This document shows positions 1 to 12,189 of a stretch of DNA of 64,000 nt, in pieces; position 1 is the first letter of the stretch; the number at the start of each line of letters is the position of its first letter. Source of the stretch: Orobanche coerulescens (Eukaryota; Streptophyta; Magnoliopsida; Lamiales; Orobanchaceae); assembly GCA_033398695.1 (NCBI GenBank), contig JAWKAU010000222.1, positions 1-64,000 of the forward strand, written 5' to 3'. Both the position numbers and the translations under genes were made by a program. Under the pieces are notes generated by a model. It ran no database searches, was not told the DNA's origin, and saw only the letters and a program-made list of their open reading frames with translations.

Positions 1-419
1 AAACGTTACCGAAGATCCCGAAGAACACGGTTCGACCGGGAAGCTTGAACCACGAAGAAGATAACGAACGGAAGGGTTTCGACTCGAGTTCTTCACAAGA
101 ATTCGACCCTAACAACATAAATTCAATAAATCATCGATCATACGAGGAAGAATAATCGTAGAACGCCCGAAAATCCCTCTATGACATTTTACCGGACACC
201 TTCAAGGCGTCGGTCAAGAACTCGACCAAAACAACGAATCGATACGATCCAACCATGGGATAACAAGGGAAATGATACAATACATCTAAATAATCATCAA
301 TCCAGCACAATCCTAAGTTAAATCGGATTAAAACGGATGAAAATAACCAAAACACCCAAATTCCCCAAAACTAGATTTCTAGGAAATCTGACCTGATTCG
401 GTAGATCGGAGGATGTTAT
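1..419 (-). repeat. LARD-B-type LTR fragment
   Basis: This stretch matches the reverse-strand LARD-B LTR around 5030-5440 and 19700-20110, sharing the blocks around ACGGTTCGACCGGGAAG and ATTTCTAGGAAATCTGACC. It is cut by the window edge on the left and by the plus-strand LTR starting TGTAATATCC at 420. The bases GTTAT at 415-419 are a candidate target duplication, but the partner copy is not visible. It is the outermost, oldest layer of the nest at this end. No gene is seen in it. Confidence 0.75.
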
Positions 420-1114
420 TGTAATATCCGCAAATTTTCGATTTTCGGTAAAAAATTTTTTCGGCCGAAGTCCGTTTTGACGACTCGCTTTTGACCGTTT
501 CGTCATTCGGAGAATATTTAATTCTGCACTTTTTGTCATCCGAGTTCGTTTCGGTGCTGCTTTGTTGAGTTCCGTGCTTTTTAACGACTTTTCCGCGCTT
601 GAGTTCGGTTCTTGCGAATCTCGCTCAAATGCTGCTTGGGGTTTTTAGTAAGTTCATTTAACGTTGTTATACGTGTTGTGAGCTTCGGTTTGATTATTCG
701 TTGTCGTATGGTGATTTCGGGCATTTGGACCATTTTCGTAATTTCCCAAAGTTTGGGGTAATTACCTTCCGTTGTCGAATTTCGAGCCTTCGGGTGGTCG
801 GAATCGTGTGTTCTACTAGCTCTTAGATTCGTCTTTGTGAGTACTTCGTAACCGTATCTTCGGTTCGTATTCGGGGTTTCGTGTCGCTTTGTTGAATCTG
901 GATTACTAAACGACTTTTCTAAGTATGAGTTCGACTTTGTTAGATCACCATTAATTTTTGGTAACTCCAAAAATTCTGAATCTTTGCAATATTATAGAGC
1001 ATCGAGTTAGCTTTCCAATGGCTCAAACGGTGAGTCAATCGGAGTCCGGACGAGAGAGTTATGGTCGTTTTAGCTCACCTGCTCGTTATTGGCCGATCAC
1101 TGCCGGCCGAACTC

Positions 1115-1262
1115 GGCCGTGTCGTCCGACACGGCCCGTGCCGTACTCGTCCGGATAAGCCGGAAGTCTCTGCCTCAGGACCCGACCGTGTCGTCTGGCA
1201 CGGCCGAGCCGAACTCTTCCGGATAAGCCGGAAGAGGCCCGACCGTGTTCCAGGACACGGTC
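1115..1262 (+). promoter_or_regulatory. B' LTR hairpin repeats, distal part
   Basis: Inverted repeats with arms GGCCGTGTC/GACACGGCC (1115-1136), GACCGTGTC with a diverged right arm (1184-1205) and GACCGTGT/ACACGGTC (1241-1262) lie in the U3 of the B' LTR. The block is split from its proximal half (2715-2789) by the solo LTR. A role in transcription or chromatin is inferred only from position upstream of the TATA box. Confidence 0.6.
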
Positions 1263-1284
1263 GAGTCAATGCCGAGCGCCGCGG

Positions 1285-2676
1285 TGTCACAGGGCGCTTT
1301 CCATATTATTCGGAGTACCCGGGATTGCCCCGGACTTACAAAGGATTATGTTGGATAGTTGCCCTGCGACACGAATAAGGTTGGGGACGTGCGACAGTGG
1401 TCGGCGTCCGGAGTGTGTCCGTGCGCGAGCCGGACATTGAGTCGTTGAGCAGAGGGCTTTAGAAAATGAGTTTCGTGAAATGCTTGTAATTGGGAGTTCC
1501 TTGGAGTGTTGGGAAGGTCTCCACCAAGTTTCACAACTAGACGGATCCGTTTGAGTAGCGAACGATGCGAAGGATCAAGATGCTACAGTGCAGTGGCATT
1601 ATCGTAGTTTCAGAATATTGCAGAGGCAATTCCTCACTCCTCGAGTATCGGATGGGGCTGAAACTTTGAGGACTTATAGATAATGTCGTAAGTTACTCTA
1701 CGGTTCAAGCGGATAAGGATTTGGAGTTCGGACGAGGGAGTTACACCCGATGTGGTTCCTCGGCTTTTCAATGTCTAGTGCGATTACAAGGGATTATTTG
1801 TCTAAGCCTATTATAGGGGGGACAGTCCTTAGATGGGCAATGGTGGGCAAGCGGCCGCCTTCCTCGTCTTGCCGAGCACCAAGCGTGCAATCTTCCTAGA
1901 GGTATAGGGGCCTCTAGGAGCCAACTCTAAGCATTCAAGTGTGCGAGGAGTTCCCGAGCGAGTTGGAAATCGTTAGGGCGGCGTAGACCCGAGTGGTCTG
2001 CGTTGGGCTTAAGGTTGGCATTGAGGCTAAAGTGTGACCGGAGGGATGCCGTCGGCCATATACACTTCCTCTATGTCGATGGGGCAATCGAGGCACGCAT
2101 TTAAATCATACGCCTCGTGAGCTTACTCGTAAGCATTAGCTATCGGCCCGGCTATGTCATGGGGATCGTTGGCTTGTACATGTGGTTGCGAGACAACACC
2201 ACATTGCGGATTAAAGGTAATATGTCGGTATGCGAAGTAGTCCCAAACATCATGAGGGGCAAATATCTATTGATGGCATGAATCTAAGCCAAGATCTAAA
2301 AGGTTCTCCGTCTCGAGTGAGGTACTCTCAAGGGCGCCAAGGTACTGCACCTAGGAAGTCCCGAGTGAGTGTCGAGCACGAGGAATTGCACTTCGGGCAT
2401 GCGAGTGACCCTTAGTGCCGAGTGCCATTGCGGGTTAAGCTTCAAGGGTTTGAGATACCGGCCCTTAGTTGGTTGGAGGCAAAGGACAAAGTGTGCCTAG
2501 CGTTTTACGCATAGACACAACGGACCAAAGGCATGATATCTCTAATGTTGGTATTATATGAAATCTCGTAGATGCTAGCCGGACGGAGACTCGGAAGTCT
2601 CCTAGGCGCACGGGTGATTCGTGATCCGCTGCACGAATTCGACGGCCTGAACCTCAGTGAGCCGCACCCCGTGACA
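1285..2676 (+). mobile_element. Solo LTR of LARD-C
   Basis: A 1,392-bp LTR runs from TGTCACAGGGCG to CCCGTGACA and is flanked by the 5-bp duplication CGCGG (1280-1284 and 2677-2681). It is the reverse complement of the two 1.39-kb LTRs of the complete LARD-C element at 20392-25426. No internal domain remains, which is the usual product of recombination between the two LTRs of an inserted element. The small ORFs inside are LTR sequence, not genes. Confidence 0.9.
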
Positions 2677-2714
2677 CGCGGACAGGTCACTATCGGTAGG
2701 CCCCTCAGCGGCGC

Positions 2715-2810
2715 GACCGTGTCTAGCAGGACACGGTCGAGTCCCTGCCGGCCAGCTGCGTGCCACGACCGTGTCAGGCGGACACGGTCGAGTCTGTCAG
2801 CCTATTTAAG
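2715..2810 (+). promoter_or_regulatory. B' LTR hairpin repeats and TATA box
   Basis: Two perfect 9-bp-arm inverted repeats, GACCGTGTC/GACACGGTC with 6- and 5-nt loops (2715-2738 and 2767-2789), are followed 11 bp later by the TATA-like CCTATTTAAG at 2801-2810. The order palindromes then TATA then leader matches the other LTR families in the window. Transcription would run rightward. Functional use is inferred. Confidence 0.6.
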
Positions 2811-4089
2811 GCCCAGCAGTCGGGTTTTTCTTCATTTTTCTCACTCGTTTCTTCCTCTTCCGCAGCTGGAGCTTTGATGATCATGGAGGGATGTTGTTAG
2901 GGGTTAAATCCATGAAGTTTTGAAGTTCATAACATCGATTAATCCTTCCATAACTTGCTCCGATCGACCGAATCAAGGCAAGTTTTCCTAAAATATAGTT
3001 TTGGGGATTTTGTTCGATTTGTCCGTTTAATCCGTTTTAACTCAGAATATTGATGGATTGATGATTGTTTAGATATATTATATCTAATTCCTTGTTATTC
3101 CACGGTTGGATTGCCACGGATTTGTCGTTTTATTGAGTATTTTATCGACGCCTTGAAGGTGTTCGATAAAATGTCACAAAGAGAATTCGAGCGTTCTACG
3201 ATTATTCTTCCTCTTATGATCGATGATTTATTGATTATATGTAGTTATGGTCGAATTCTTGTGAAGAACTCGAGTCGGAACCCTTCCGTTCGTTGTCTCC
3301 TTTGGGGTCCGAGCTTCCCGATCGAACCGTGTTCATCGGAGCGTTTGGTAGCGGTTATTGTAACACCCCCAAAACCGTATGGGAATATTACACGCCGTAA
3401 ACCCTTTCCGCAAGGATCTACCAGGCTAAACGTCCATAAACAACCAAATGCTTATTCACTGTGGTCAAACAATATAATAATACACTGCTAAGGTCACTTA
3501 CACATAAACACACAGACCGATGAGGTCACACAACTCTATCAACAGATCGACTAACAACATTACCCACACAGGGGTCGAAATACAATACAAATGGAAGACC
3601 GAATCAACTCTAACAATACAACTAAACTCTACCAACTCTCAACTCGGATTAGTATCGCACTCGTCATCCCTTGTGCTAATCCCGTGATCGCTCCTTGAAC
3701 CTCGCATGTACCGGACGCAGTATCAGACATCCACCCCGAATACTGGGGTTAGTAAAACTCCACCGCTTTACTAGTGCAAGTATCAAACCATACGAAATGT
3801 AACAAGCAAATAGCAACTACGAATTTAATACGTAAATCAATTATCAAAATGTTCCCGAGAAGTTTTAGAATTTCGAACTCAAGTAAGAGATATTTGAAAA
3901 GGAACACATCATCTCGGGGATTTTTAAAGCAGAAATTCTTTTGGACCTCGAGTCCCAATTTACAAAACCTTTTCGTAAACATTAGGGCCTTAGCCCGATT
4001 CTCGTTTCAAAGCGTACTAAATAATATATCATTATGAGTCCGAGATCCATATTTAAAATGTTACCGAACAATCACTGCTACACGATCAT

Positions 4090-4634
4090 TGTTCGTACAC
4101 ATCATGTACCGAACTCCGGAGGCCTCCACACACACTGTTCGTACACATCATGTACCGAACTCCGGAGGCCTCAACGGACCCTACCCGGCCACACACACTA
4201 TTCGTACACATCATGTACCGAACTCCGGAGGCCTCAACGGACCCTACCCGGCCACACACACTGTTCGTACACATCATGTACCGAACTCCGGAGGCCTCAA
4301 CGGACCCTACCCGGCCACATACACTGTTCGTACACATCATGTACCGAACTCCGGAGGCCTCAACGGACCCTACCCGGCCACACACATTGTTCGTACACAT
4401 CATGTACCGAACTCCGGAGGCCTCAACGGACCCTACCCGGCCACAACATCGTTCGTACACATCATGTACCGAACTCCAGAGGCCTCGTCGGACCCTACCT
4501 GGATCACACACCTTGTCCGTACACGTCATGTACGGACTCCGCAGGCCTCGCTGACCCTACCGGATCACACACTTCGTACACATCATGTACCGAACTCCAG
4601 AGGCCTCGTCAGACCCTACCTGGAACACACACAC
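4090..4634 (-). repeat. 63-bp minisatellite, nine units (LTR1)
   Basis: Nine units start at about 4092, 4138, 4201, 4264, 4327, 4390, 4452, 4515 and 4573. The period is 63 bp for the central units; unit 1 is 46 bp and the last three are diverged. Each unit holds a short inverted repeat GTACA-CATCA-TGTAC and the self-complementary cores CTCCGGAG and GAGGCCTC. Since 63 is a multiple of 3 and the units lack stops, several frames stay open and give long spurious ORFs on both strands. It lies downstream of the LTR TATA box, so it would be transcribed as leader and tail sequence. Confidence 0.95.
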
Positions 4635-5570
4635 ATCGACACGACACAATTCATAATCATTAAATGTCAAGCCATTCCACATTACACCGAAATGTACAAT
4701 CAAGTATGTAAACCATAACAACACAAACATCATGATCATCACAACGACTCTTAACCAACATAACACACATTCGGTACACAATACATTGAACAAACACGTG
4801 TACAACCATCTCATATGTACATCGCAATCCTGCACAAATGGCACAACGCCTAACACGTATACCAATATATCACTATTATCACGAAGCCTTCAAATTTCGG
4901 AAAACACAACCAACTCAAACGGAACATATTTACGGAGGCAAGCAAAATCGTCATACATATCATACGTAATTACTATTCACAAGATACAAGTCGTATAATA
5001 AGATACTTGCCTTAATAACCGCTACCAAACGCTCCGAAGAACACGGTTCGACCGGGAAGCTCGGCCCCGAAGAAGACAACGAACGGAAGGGTTCCGACTC
5101 GAGTTCTTCACAAGAATTCGACCCTAACAACATATAATCAATAAATCATCGATCATACGAGGAAGAATAATCGTAGAACGCCCGAAAACCCCTCTATGAC
5201 ATTTTATCGGACACCTTCAAGGCGTCGGTCAAGAACTCGACCAAAATAACGAATCGATACGATCCGACCATGGGTTAACAAGGGAAATGATACAATACAT
5301 CCTAATAATCATCAATCCATCACAATCTTAAGTTAAATCGGATTAAACGGGCGAAATCGAACAAAATACCCAAAATCCCCAAAATTAGATTTCTAGAAAA
5401 TCTGACCTGATTCGCTCGATCAAGGGATGTTATAGGATGGATTATTGATGATATGAACTCCAAAACTTCATGGATTTGTTGACAAACAACATCTCTCCAT
5501 GATAGGAGCAACTCCAGCCGCGGGGGAGAAGTGGAAGAAGGAGAAAAATGGTGAGAAAAACGTCTGCTGG

Positions 5571-5880
5571 GCCTTAAATAGGCTGCACAGTGTGCCGCGG
5601 CCCAGCGGGAGTGTGCCGCGGCACAGGGCCAAAAATGGCTCCCAGTGGTCGGCAGTGTGCCGCGGCTCAGCCGGCGTGTGCCGCGGCACCCGGTACAGTC
5701 GGTTTGGCCGAAAAATGCCACAGAGTGTGCCGCGGCCCTACGGCACGGCCTGCTCGGCCGGAAGCTGCCGATCACTACCGGCCGTGACTCGGCCAGAAGC
5801 TGCCGATCACTGCCGGCCGTGACTCGGCCAGTACCGGCCTGGGCCCAGATTGCCCGGCCATGTCGGCCGGGGCCAACTCC
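5571..5880 (-). promoter_or_regulatory. LARD-B LTR1 TATA box and palindrome module
   Basis: The minus-strand TATA-like CTATTTAAGGC lies at 5581-5571. Upstream of it (5583-5880) are about five copies or near-copies of the palindrome GTGCCGCGGCAC (near 5591, 5612, 5659, 5678 and 5727), then a 35-bp direct duplication containing CCGGCCGTGACTCGG (about 5763-5832). The corresponding part of LTR2 has one copy of the 35-bp unit but an extra GTGCCGCGG unit, so copy number differs between sister LTRs. Regulatory function is inferred from position. Confidence 0.65.
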
Positions 5881-6364
5881 GACGGCCCGAACGACCCCGA
5901 AACCCGAACCTGAATACGAGTCGATGATACGGTTACGACGTACTCGCAAAGATGAATCTAAGGGCTAAGAGAACACACAATTCCGACCACCCGAAGGCTC
6001 AGAATTCAACAACGGAAGTAATTACCCAAAACTTTGGGAAATTACGAAAATGGCCCAAAACGTCCGAAAATCACGATACGCGATCGAAACACCAAACCAA
6101 AGCTTGCAACAAGAATAATAACATTAAATGAACTTACGAGAAACTCGAAACAACAGTTTCGGACGAGATTCGCAAGAATCGAACTCAAGTGCGGAAAAGC
6201 GTCTAAAAAGCACGGAACTCAACAAAATGACACCGAAACGAGCTCGGATGACAAAAAGTGCAGAATTAATCATTCTCGAAATGACGAAACGGTCATGAGC
6301 GAGTCGTCAAAACGGACTTCGCCGAAAAGAAATTTACCGAAAATCGAAAATTGCGGATATTACA

Positions 6365-6401
6365 TTCTACCCTCCTTAAAAGAAGTTTCGTCCCGAAACT
6401 T
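6365..6401 (-). other. Polypurine tract and stem-loop (internal-1)
   Basis: On the minus strand the inverted repeat AAGTTTCG-GGA-CGAAACTT (6401-6383) is followed by TCTTTTAAGGAGGGTAGAA, which abuts the LTR start at 6364. The purine-rich tract next to the 3' LTR is the expected plus-strand DNA primer site of an LTR retrotransposon. The same stem-loop precedes the PPT of Tekay, LARD-A and Gypsy-E. Confidence 0.85.
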
Positions 6402-9267
6402 AAAACAAGTAGGGAGAAGAAATATCCCGCCAGGAAAAACTCAACGAGATACGCAAGGAAACACGTAACTTACGCCCATCGGCGAAACGTTACAAGCAAC
6501 GCAAAGGAATATACGGCGTGAAAACACGCTCCACGACGACCAACACAACGCCGTTAGTGGATATAATAAAACCAACAAGTGACAAGCGTCATCAAATGGA
6601 TAATACAATCAAGTCAATTATCCGAACAATCACGAAACACAATGAACGAAAATCAATACGATTGACCAACCCAACGGTTCATCAATCCAAACGCGAGCCA
6701 AACGCTGAAGAAATACGAAATTCCACCGCCCAAGGGTTGGAAGATCGAAACGAGACTAATTTCTCGAACTTAAGGGAATTACGAAGGAGTCTGAACGTTC
6801 AACAATCACGAAACGAGATCAACTAGAAAACGAACAATCAATGATCAACCACAACGATCGAGTCAACAAAAATCGAATAATCACGTTCGGATCACAAAGA
6901 ACAATAAGGTTCAACCGACAAACTCCGAAGTTCACATCTCGACTCGATACAAAACATGACCCGGTGAAAACAACAAGATGCGCACACACATAAGATCCAC
7001 AGGAAAGGGAATAGCAATTGAAAAATCACAATAACAAACGAGTTATTCCGAAACAATACCACACTCATTCGATCAACAAAAGCAAGGGGCAGGACAAGCT
7101 CAGAAAATGTCAACGAACATAAACGAGTCGACAGAGTCGAAAATACAGAGGTTCAAAATCCGATCCACTTCGAATAAAAGAACTAATAAAACCAGATGAT
7201 GTCACTTCCGAACAAGGTTCACAAGAATCGAACCGAACTTGAAAAAGTCACAGCGATAACCAGATCGACCCACAACAAGATCACAGCTCGTTCGAACGAT
7301 GAAACCGGAATACGTAACAAGTCTGTAAAGTATCAACGAACACGAGCGAGCCGATAGAATTGAGAAAGAGAAAATGCAGGAGCCAAAAATAATACGGGTA
7401 TTATATTCAACCTCTTCTAAAAGAAATGTCGTTCCCGAAACTCACAACACGAAATCAAGGTGACAACACAACAAGCAACCGACAGGAACATCTTTCAAAG
7501 GCCTCTCAAAGCCGATCCTGATAACTTGTGCTGAAGCGCGAACTCCAAAGTCTCGTGAGCTAATCCGCAAAATCGAATTCGGTATCCTCGAGTACGCACT
7601 TGAAATGTGTTACCGAGAAGGACAATTTACACGTGCATGCCCCGGCACCACGGTTGAAATGCCTCGGCTCGCATACCGAAAATACAATGGGGTATAACGT
7701 CGCAAAACAACATAGCGGAGATGCCAACTCGGCACAACAAAGAATCATAACACATATCATATACAACGATTACCATCGTAATGTAGGACACACACACACA
7801 CTACAACAATGACGGTATCGTTCGCGACCTTAATGGCCCGAACAATAACTAGCACACAATTACAAACATCATGAAACAATCACACATGTACACAAACGTA
7901 CAAACCCAAGCTTTAATACTCACACAGTGCGATAACACGCAAGCCGCCACGAAATGACAACATTAAAAATCATCATCACACCTCCCACAAAGGGCTAACA
8001 AAACATATGCGTGGCGAACGACTCAACGCTCACCACCAATTCAATCACAATTCGGAGGGCTAACACCCTAACAACAATATGAATATCATACACACATTCT
8101 GGTCTACAAACAGAATGATAGGTTTTAAAACGAAAACCACCTTTTGGAAACATTGGAAACACCATTGATCTTGAGTATCATTTTACAAAAAGTTGAACAA
8201 ACCTCATTTTCGAGACCTTGAAAATCATCTTGCGTTTGAACAAAAATGAGGACACCTTCTCTTAGTGAAAAACTTTCGAATATTCGACCTCGGGTCTAAG
8301 TAAAAGTGTTTATAAAACATTGAAAATATCTCAAAACATTTTGGGTCCCCGAGGTAGAAGAATTTTGAAACATATTGTGGCACCTTGGATGTACCACGAG
8401 AGAATAATTCATTTTAAAAGTACGTCTCAAATTTATTTTCTAAGATACTCAAGGTTTTTAAAGATAATTCAATGGGCTAGAATGCCCAAAACTCTAGGTA
8501 ATTACGCAAAATATTATAGCGTCGTGGGTCCTGGCCGAACTCACCAAAGCTAAAAACCATTTACAACGTTAAAAGCCCGATGATGGTAATATTTCAAAAC
8601 TCACAAAAGCCATTTACAAAATACTAAGTATCGTCACAAGAATTTTGCCAAAACGCTCAAGGCCATAACGCCAAAAACTCGTTAAAGGAATCGGTTTTTC
8701 AAATCAAACTCAATTGGCAAAAGGCCGAAAGCCATTTGAAAGAACTCACGCAATGAAAAAATACACCCAACATGCACAATCCAATTGAATACGTCTCACA
8801 AAGATCTAGTTTAAACATATAACAAAACCGTTCCTCGGAGTTTCTCATGAACTCAATCGCCGATACCTTATTCGAAACCCAACAAGGTTCTCAATTTTCA
8901 CACTATACCACCCTCACAAAGGTGGTTCAAAGGTAAAACAACAATAGGCCCAGCTTTTATACATGTATTATATGTCACACGTATTAAATACAACCATATT
9001 CACAACACTGCAAATAAAATTATGCACCGCAATTAACTCATTTAGATACAATCATGATACATGTACTTCGCATAAAAGAGGAGACTTACGTCCACAAAGC
9101 CGCACGAGACGACGGTCGCCCACGATACTAATCTCATCCGCCAACATATCCAACGCGTTGTGACTACGCACAACTTAACTTGTCACCCGACGACTCGAAC
9201 GACAAGACAACACATTACTCGACAAATCACGACTGACTCGACCCGACAACCTAGGTTTACGCAACCT

Positions 9268-9284
9268 AAGCTCGATACCATAAA
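9268..9284 (-). other. Primer-binding site (internal-1)
   Basis: The minus strand reads TTTATGGTATCGAGCTT directly after the LTR end. This resembles the usual plant initiator-methionine tRNA PBS, TGGTATCAGAGC, but lacks one A of the CAG. The sister PBS at 28988-29000 has the full form. Confidence 0.85.
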
Positions 9285-10001
9285 TGTAACACCCCCAAAA
9301 CCGTATGGGAATATTACACGCCGTAAATCCTTTCCGCAAGGATCTACCAAAGCTAAACGTCCATAAACAACCAAATGCTTATTCACTGTGGTCAAACAAT
9401 ATAATAATACAGCACTGCTAAGGTCACTTACACATAAACACATGCACCGATGAGGTCACACAACTCTATCAACAGGATCGACTAACAACATTACCCACAC
9501 AGGGGTGAAATACAATACACGGAAGATCGAATCAACTCTAACAATACAACTAAACTCTACCAACTCTCAACTCGATTAGTATCGCACTGTCATCCCCTTG
9601 TGCTAATCCCGTGATCGCTCCCTTGAACTCGCATGTACCGGACGCAGTAACAGACATCCACCCCCGAATACTGGGGTTAGTAAAACTCCACCGCTTTACT
9701 AGTGCAAGTATCAAACCATACGAAATGTAACAAGCAAATAGCAACTACGAATTTAATACGTAAATCAATTATCAAAATGTTCCCGAGAAGTTTTAGAATT
9801 TCGAACTCAAGTAAGAGATATTTGAAAAGGAACACATCATCTCGGGGATTTTTAAAGCAGAAATTCTTTTGGACCTCGAGTCCCAATTTACAAAACCTTT
9901 TCGTAAACATTAGGGCCTTAGCCCGATTCTCGTTTCAAAGCGTACTAAATAATATATCATTATGAGTCCGAGATCCATATTTAAAATGTTACCGAACAAT
10001 C

Positions 10002-11953
10002 TGTAATATCCGGTATTTTTTTCTTTCCCTTGTATTTCACTTTTGGTATATTTCTCGGTCATAGTGACCCTCATGTATCTTTCAGTATGTCCTTCCTGTC
10101 AATTGTTGAATTGTATTCTCGTTATTGTTCGTTGTTTCAATTTTCCTCACATGAGTTCGACTTTGTTAGATCACCATTAATTTTTGGTGACTCCAAAAAT
10201 TATAAATCTTTGCAATATTATAGAACATCGAGTTAGCTTTCCAATGGTTCAAACGGTGAGTCAATCGGAGTCCGGACGAGAGAGTTATGGTCGTTTCAGT
10301 TTTTGGCCGAGCACTTCCAGGAGCCTTTCGGCCGATAGGGGGGGCCGATAGACTCTACTGCCGGCATTCTGTATGGGTATCGGTTGGGCCTATCGGCCGA
10401 TAGGCTGGCCGATATGTAAATTTCTTCACCTTCGAACTTCCAGTAGCCTTTCGGCCGATAAGGGGGGTCGATAGACCCTACTGCCGGCATTCCGTATGGC
10501 TATCGGTTGGGCCTATCGGCCGATAGGCCGGCCGATAGGTTCTGCTGCGTTACCCTATAAATGTGTTGTTCTGAGCGAACAGCTCATTTTTCCTTCCCCA
10601 TTTTACACGGCGTCGAGAGAGAGATATAGAGGGAGAGAGAGTTCTTCATCCGGGGGTCGATTTTCATCATTTCTTTTCGGTTGTGAGGCTCGGATAATCA
10701 ATCTAACGCGTGTTCTACGGATCGTAATACTCGAATCACTCAAGGTAATATCTCTTGAAACCCTACCTTTTTGGATAATTGGGGATTTTGGGGTTTTGTT
10801 CGATTCTTTCCGTTTCGTTGATGGATTCTTGATGAATATGATTATTCTCGTTGGTATTCTTAGTTTCCCTACGGATTCATGGTATATTTCGTGATTTTTA
10901 CGGAATCGAGAGGGTTCGGTTGTGGTCCGCCCTCGTTGTTGTTTGTATACGAATATACATGAATCGTAGGCGGGTTTCCGGGAGTATTCCATTTCCATAA
11001 TCGTTTAGAAGTGGTTGTGATTGTGCTATTCAAATCGTTAGGTTCATTTCCGCCGGTCCCTTGCGGTCGTGTTCAACTCTTCCGTTCCATTCGTGTTATC
11101 ATCTATTTAATCGAGGCAAGTATTCTTGGAAACCTTTATGCTTAACGTGAAATAGTAATGTTTATTGTGTGTGATTGCTCACCTCGGGAGGGTCCGACGG
11201 GATCACGGAGGGAATCCAATGGTATAGCCCTGGGTTCACGAGTTTGTTTCGCTAGCCAGCTCGGGAGGGTCCTTAGGGATCACGGAGCGGGATCAATGGT
11301 ATAGCCCTGTTCCCAAGGCGATGCGTGTGCGTGGTTTGTTTTATAATATGGCCAGCTCGGGAGGGTCCTTAGGGATCACGGAGCGGGATCAATGGTATAG
11401 CCCTGTTCCCACGGCAAATTGTTTGACTGTTTATTTTCCGGAAAGGACATGTCTAGTTTTGGTTTTAGAAAATGATATTGACGCATGTACTATGAAATGT
11501 GTAAGCGATTGGTTTGCCTTGATTACTTGTACTAGCGTAATTGCTAACCCTCCGGGACCCGCTTTGGGGAAATTCGCTTTTATGAATTTCAGTCGAGTTC
11601 ATCGGGACGAGCGGTACTGGACCAAGATACACGGATGATGGCCATGCGTGATGATTGTGCATAAGAGAAGTCTTAATGTCTTTTTGTCTTTTCATCTTTT
11701 ATGGCTTTCGAACTAATAGTCGTACTCGAGTACTTAAGAGTTCTTGTTCGTCAGATTGTATTGTTGTGGTTATGTTGTGTCGATGATGATGTTATATTGA
11801 CCGTTGAACCGGGTGGATTTTTCTGCTTAAGGCCTTTGTGACGTGGTGTTATTTTATCGCTTCGTGAGTCGTTGTGTATGATGTCGTTTCACTGGTGGGT
11901 CCCATATAGGGATTCACGGCCGTAATATACCTCGGATATCCCGGGGTGTTACG
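10002..11953 (+). repeat. Tekay 5' LTR
   Basis: A 1,952-bp LTR from TGTAATATCCGG to GGTGTTACG; the last base is G where the 3' LTR has A. It contains U3 palindromes, a TATA at 10556-10562, and three leader repeats beginning CTCGGGAGGGTCC near 11180, 11262 and 11350. The sister LTR (16766-18725) is 1,960 bp. Differences concentrate after about 11540 and mostly at CTG/CAG/CCG. Confidence 0.93.
10306..10562 (+). promoter_or_regulatory. Tekay U3 palindrome module (duplicated) and TATA
   Basis: A block of about 120 bp with CGGCCGATAGGGGGG, TCTACTGCCGGCATTC and the perfect palindrome CCTATCGGCCGATAGG occurs twice in tandem (about 10329-10414 and 10449-10540). TATAAAT follows at 10556-10562. LARD-A LTRs have one copy of the same block at the same place. 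The 3' LTR repeats the arrangement at 17092-17325. Confidence 0.7.
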
Positions 11954-11992
11954 TAAAATGGTATCGAGCTCTAGGTTTATGGATACCTAGGC
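11954..11992 (+). other. Tekay PBS with overlapping stem-loop
   Basis: TGGTATCGAGC begins six bases after the LTR and resembles the plant Met-tRNA primer-binding site, with one A of CAG missing. Its 3' end pairs with the sequence just downstream: AGC(T)CTAGGT with ACCTAGGCT, a stem of 9 bp with one bulged T. The same fold sits at the PBS of LARD-A and LARD-B. Confidence 0.75.
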
Positions 11993-12189
11993 TTGTTGGT
12001 TTATCGGGTCTTGTGGTGTTTGGTCTTGCACATCATCGTCACGCCGCCATGATTCCAGATTACCAAAGGTCCGTAAGTTTTCCTTCCTCTGCTCATTATT
12101 TCCTTGTATCGTACCTTTGATTCTCGACTTGTAATTGTTCTTCTCTCGTACTTACCCTCGTATGGCTTTTGCTACTTGTTTAACTCCGC

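Larger units (their letters stand above)
420..3358 (+). repeat. Truncated B'-subtype gypsy LTR, interrupted
   Basis: The segment opens with TGTAATATCCGC, the LTR 5' end of this family, and follows the LARD-B LTR in plus orientation (U3, TATA at 2801, R/U5 leader). It stops at GCGGTTAT, where LARD-B LTRs continue into AAGGCAAGTATC, because the minus-strand LARD-B array begins at 3359. A solo LTR fills 1285-2676. Its palindromic block upstream of TATA differs from that of LARD-B, so it is a distinct subtype. No coding sequence is recognised. Confidence 0.75.
3359..6364 (-). repeat. LARD-B LTR1 (3' LTR of array)
   Basis: A 3,006-bp LTR, reading TGTAATATCCGC at 6364 to GTGTTACA at 3359 on the minus strand. 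The U3 is about 0.8 kb with palindromes and a TATA at 5581-5571. The leader contains a nine-unit 63-bp minisatellite (4090-4634). A polypurine tract follows at 6365, identifying it as the 3' LTR. The ORFs seen in it arise from the minisatellite or are short and unrelated to known proteins. Confidence 0.9.
6365..9284 (-). mobile_element. LARD-B internal-1, essentially non-coding
   Basis: This 2.9-kb internal domain lies between the PPT (6365) and PBS (9268-9284). It has no gag, protease, RT or integrase ORF and is dense in stops on both strands. A faint trace of a gag zinc knuckle (minus-strand residues HFKCVLE and its surroundings, about 7570-7660) is homologous to the clearer relic in LARD-A. 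The AT-rich middle (about 8100-8950) has nothing recognisable. Replication would need proteins from another gypsy element. Confidence 0.75.

Noticed and set aside
3749..4037. Identical small ORFs (77 and 87 residues) recurring at 9677-9965 and 29395-29683
   Set aside because: They are the same LTR segment in three LTRs read on both strands. Their conservation reflects recent duplication, not coding constraint, and no family is recognisable.
4034..4718. Long overlapping ORFs on both strands (also 18642-19542 and 29680-30241) with 21-residue repeats
   Set aside because: They are produced by the 63-bp minisatellite, whose period is 21 codons without stops in several frames. Neither the frames nor codon use favour one reading, and the block is inside an LTR.
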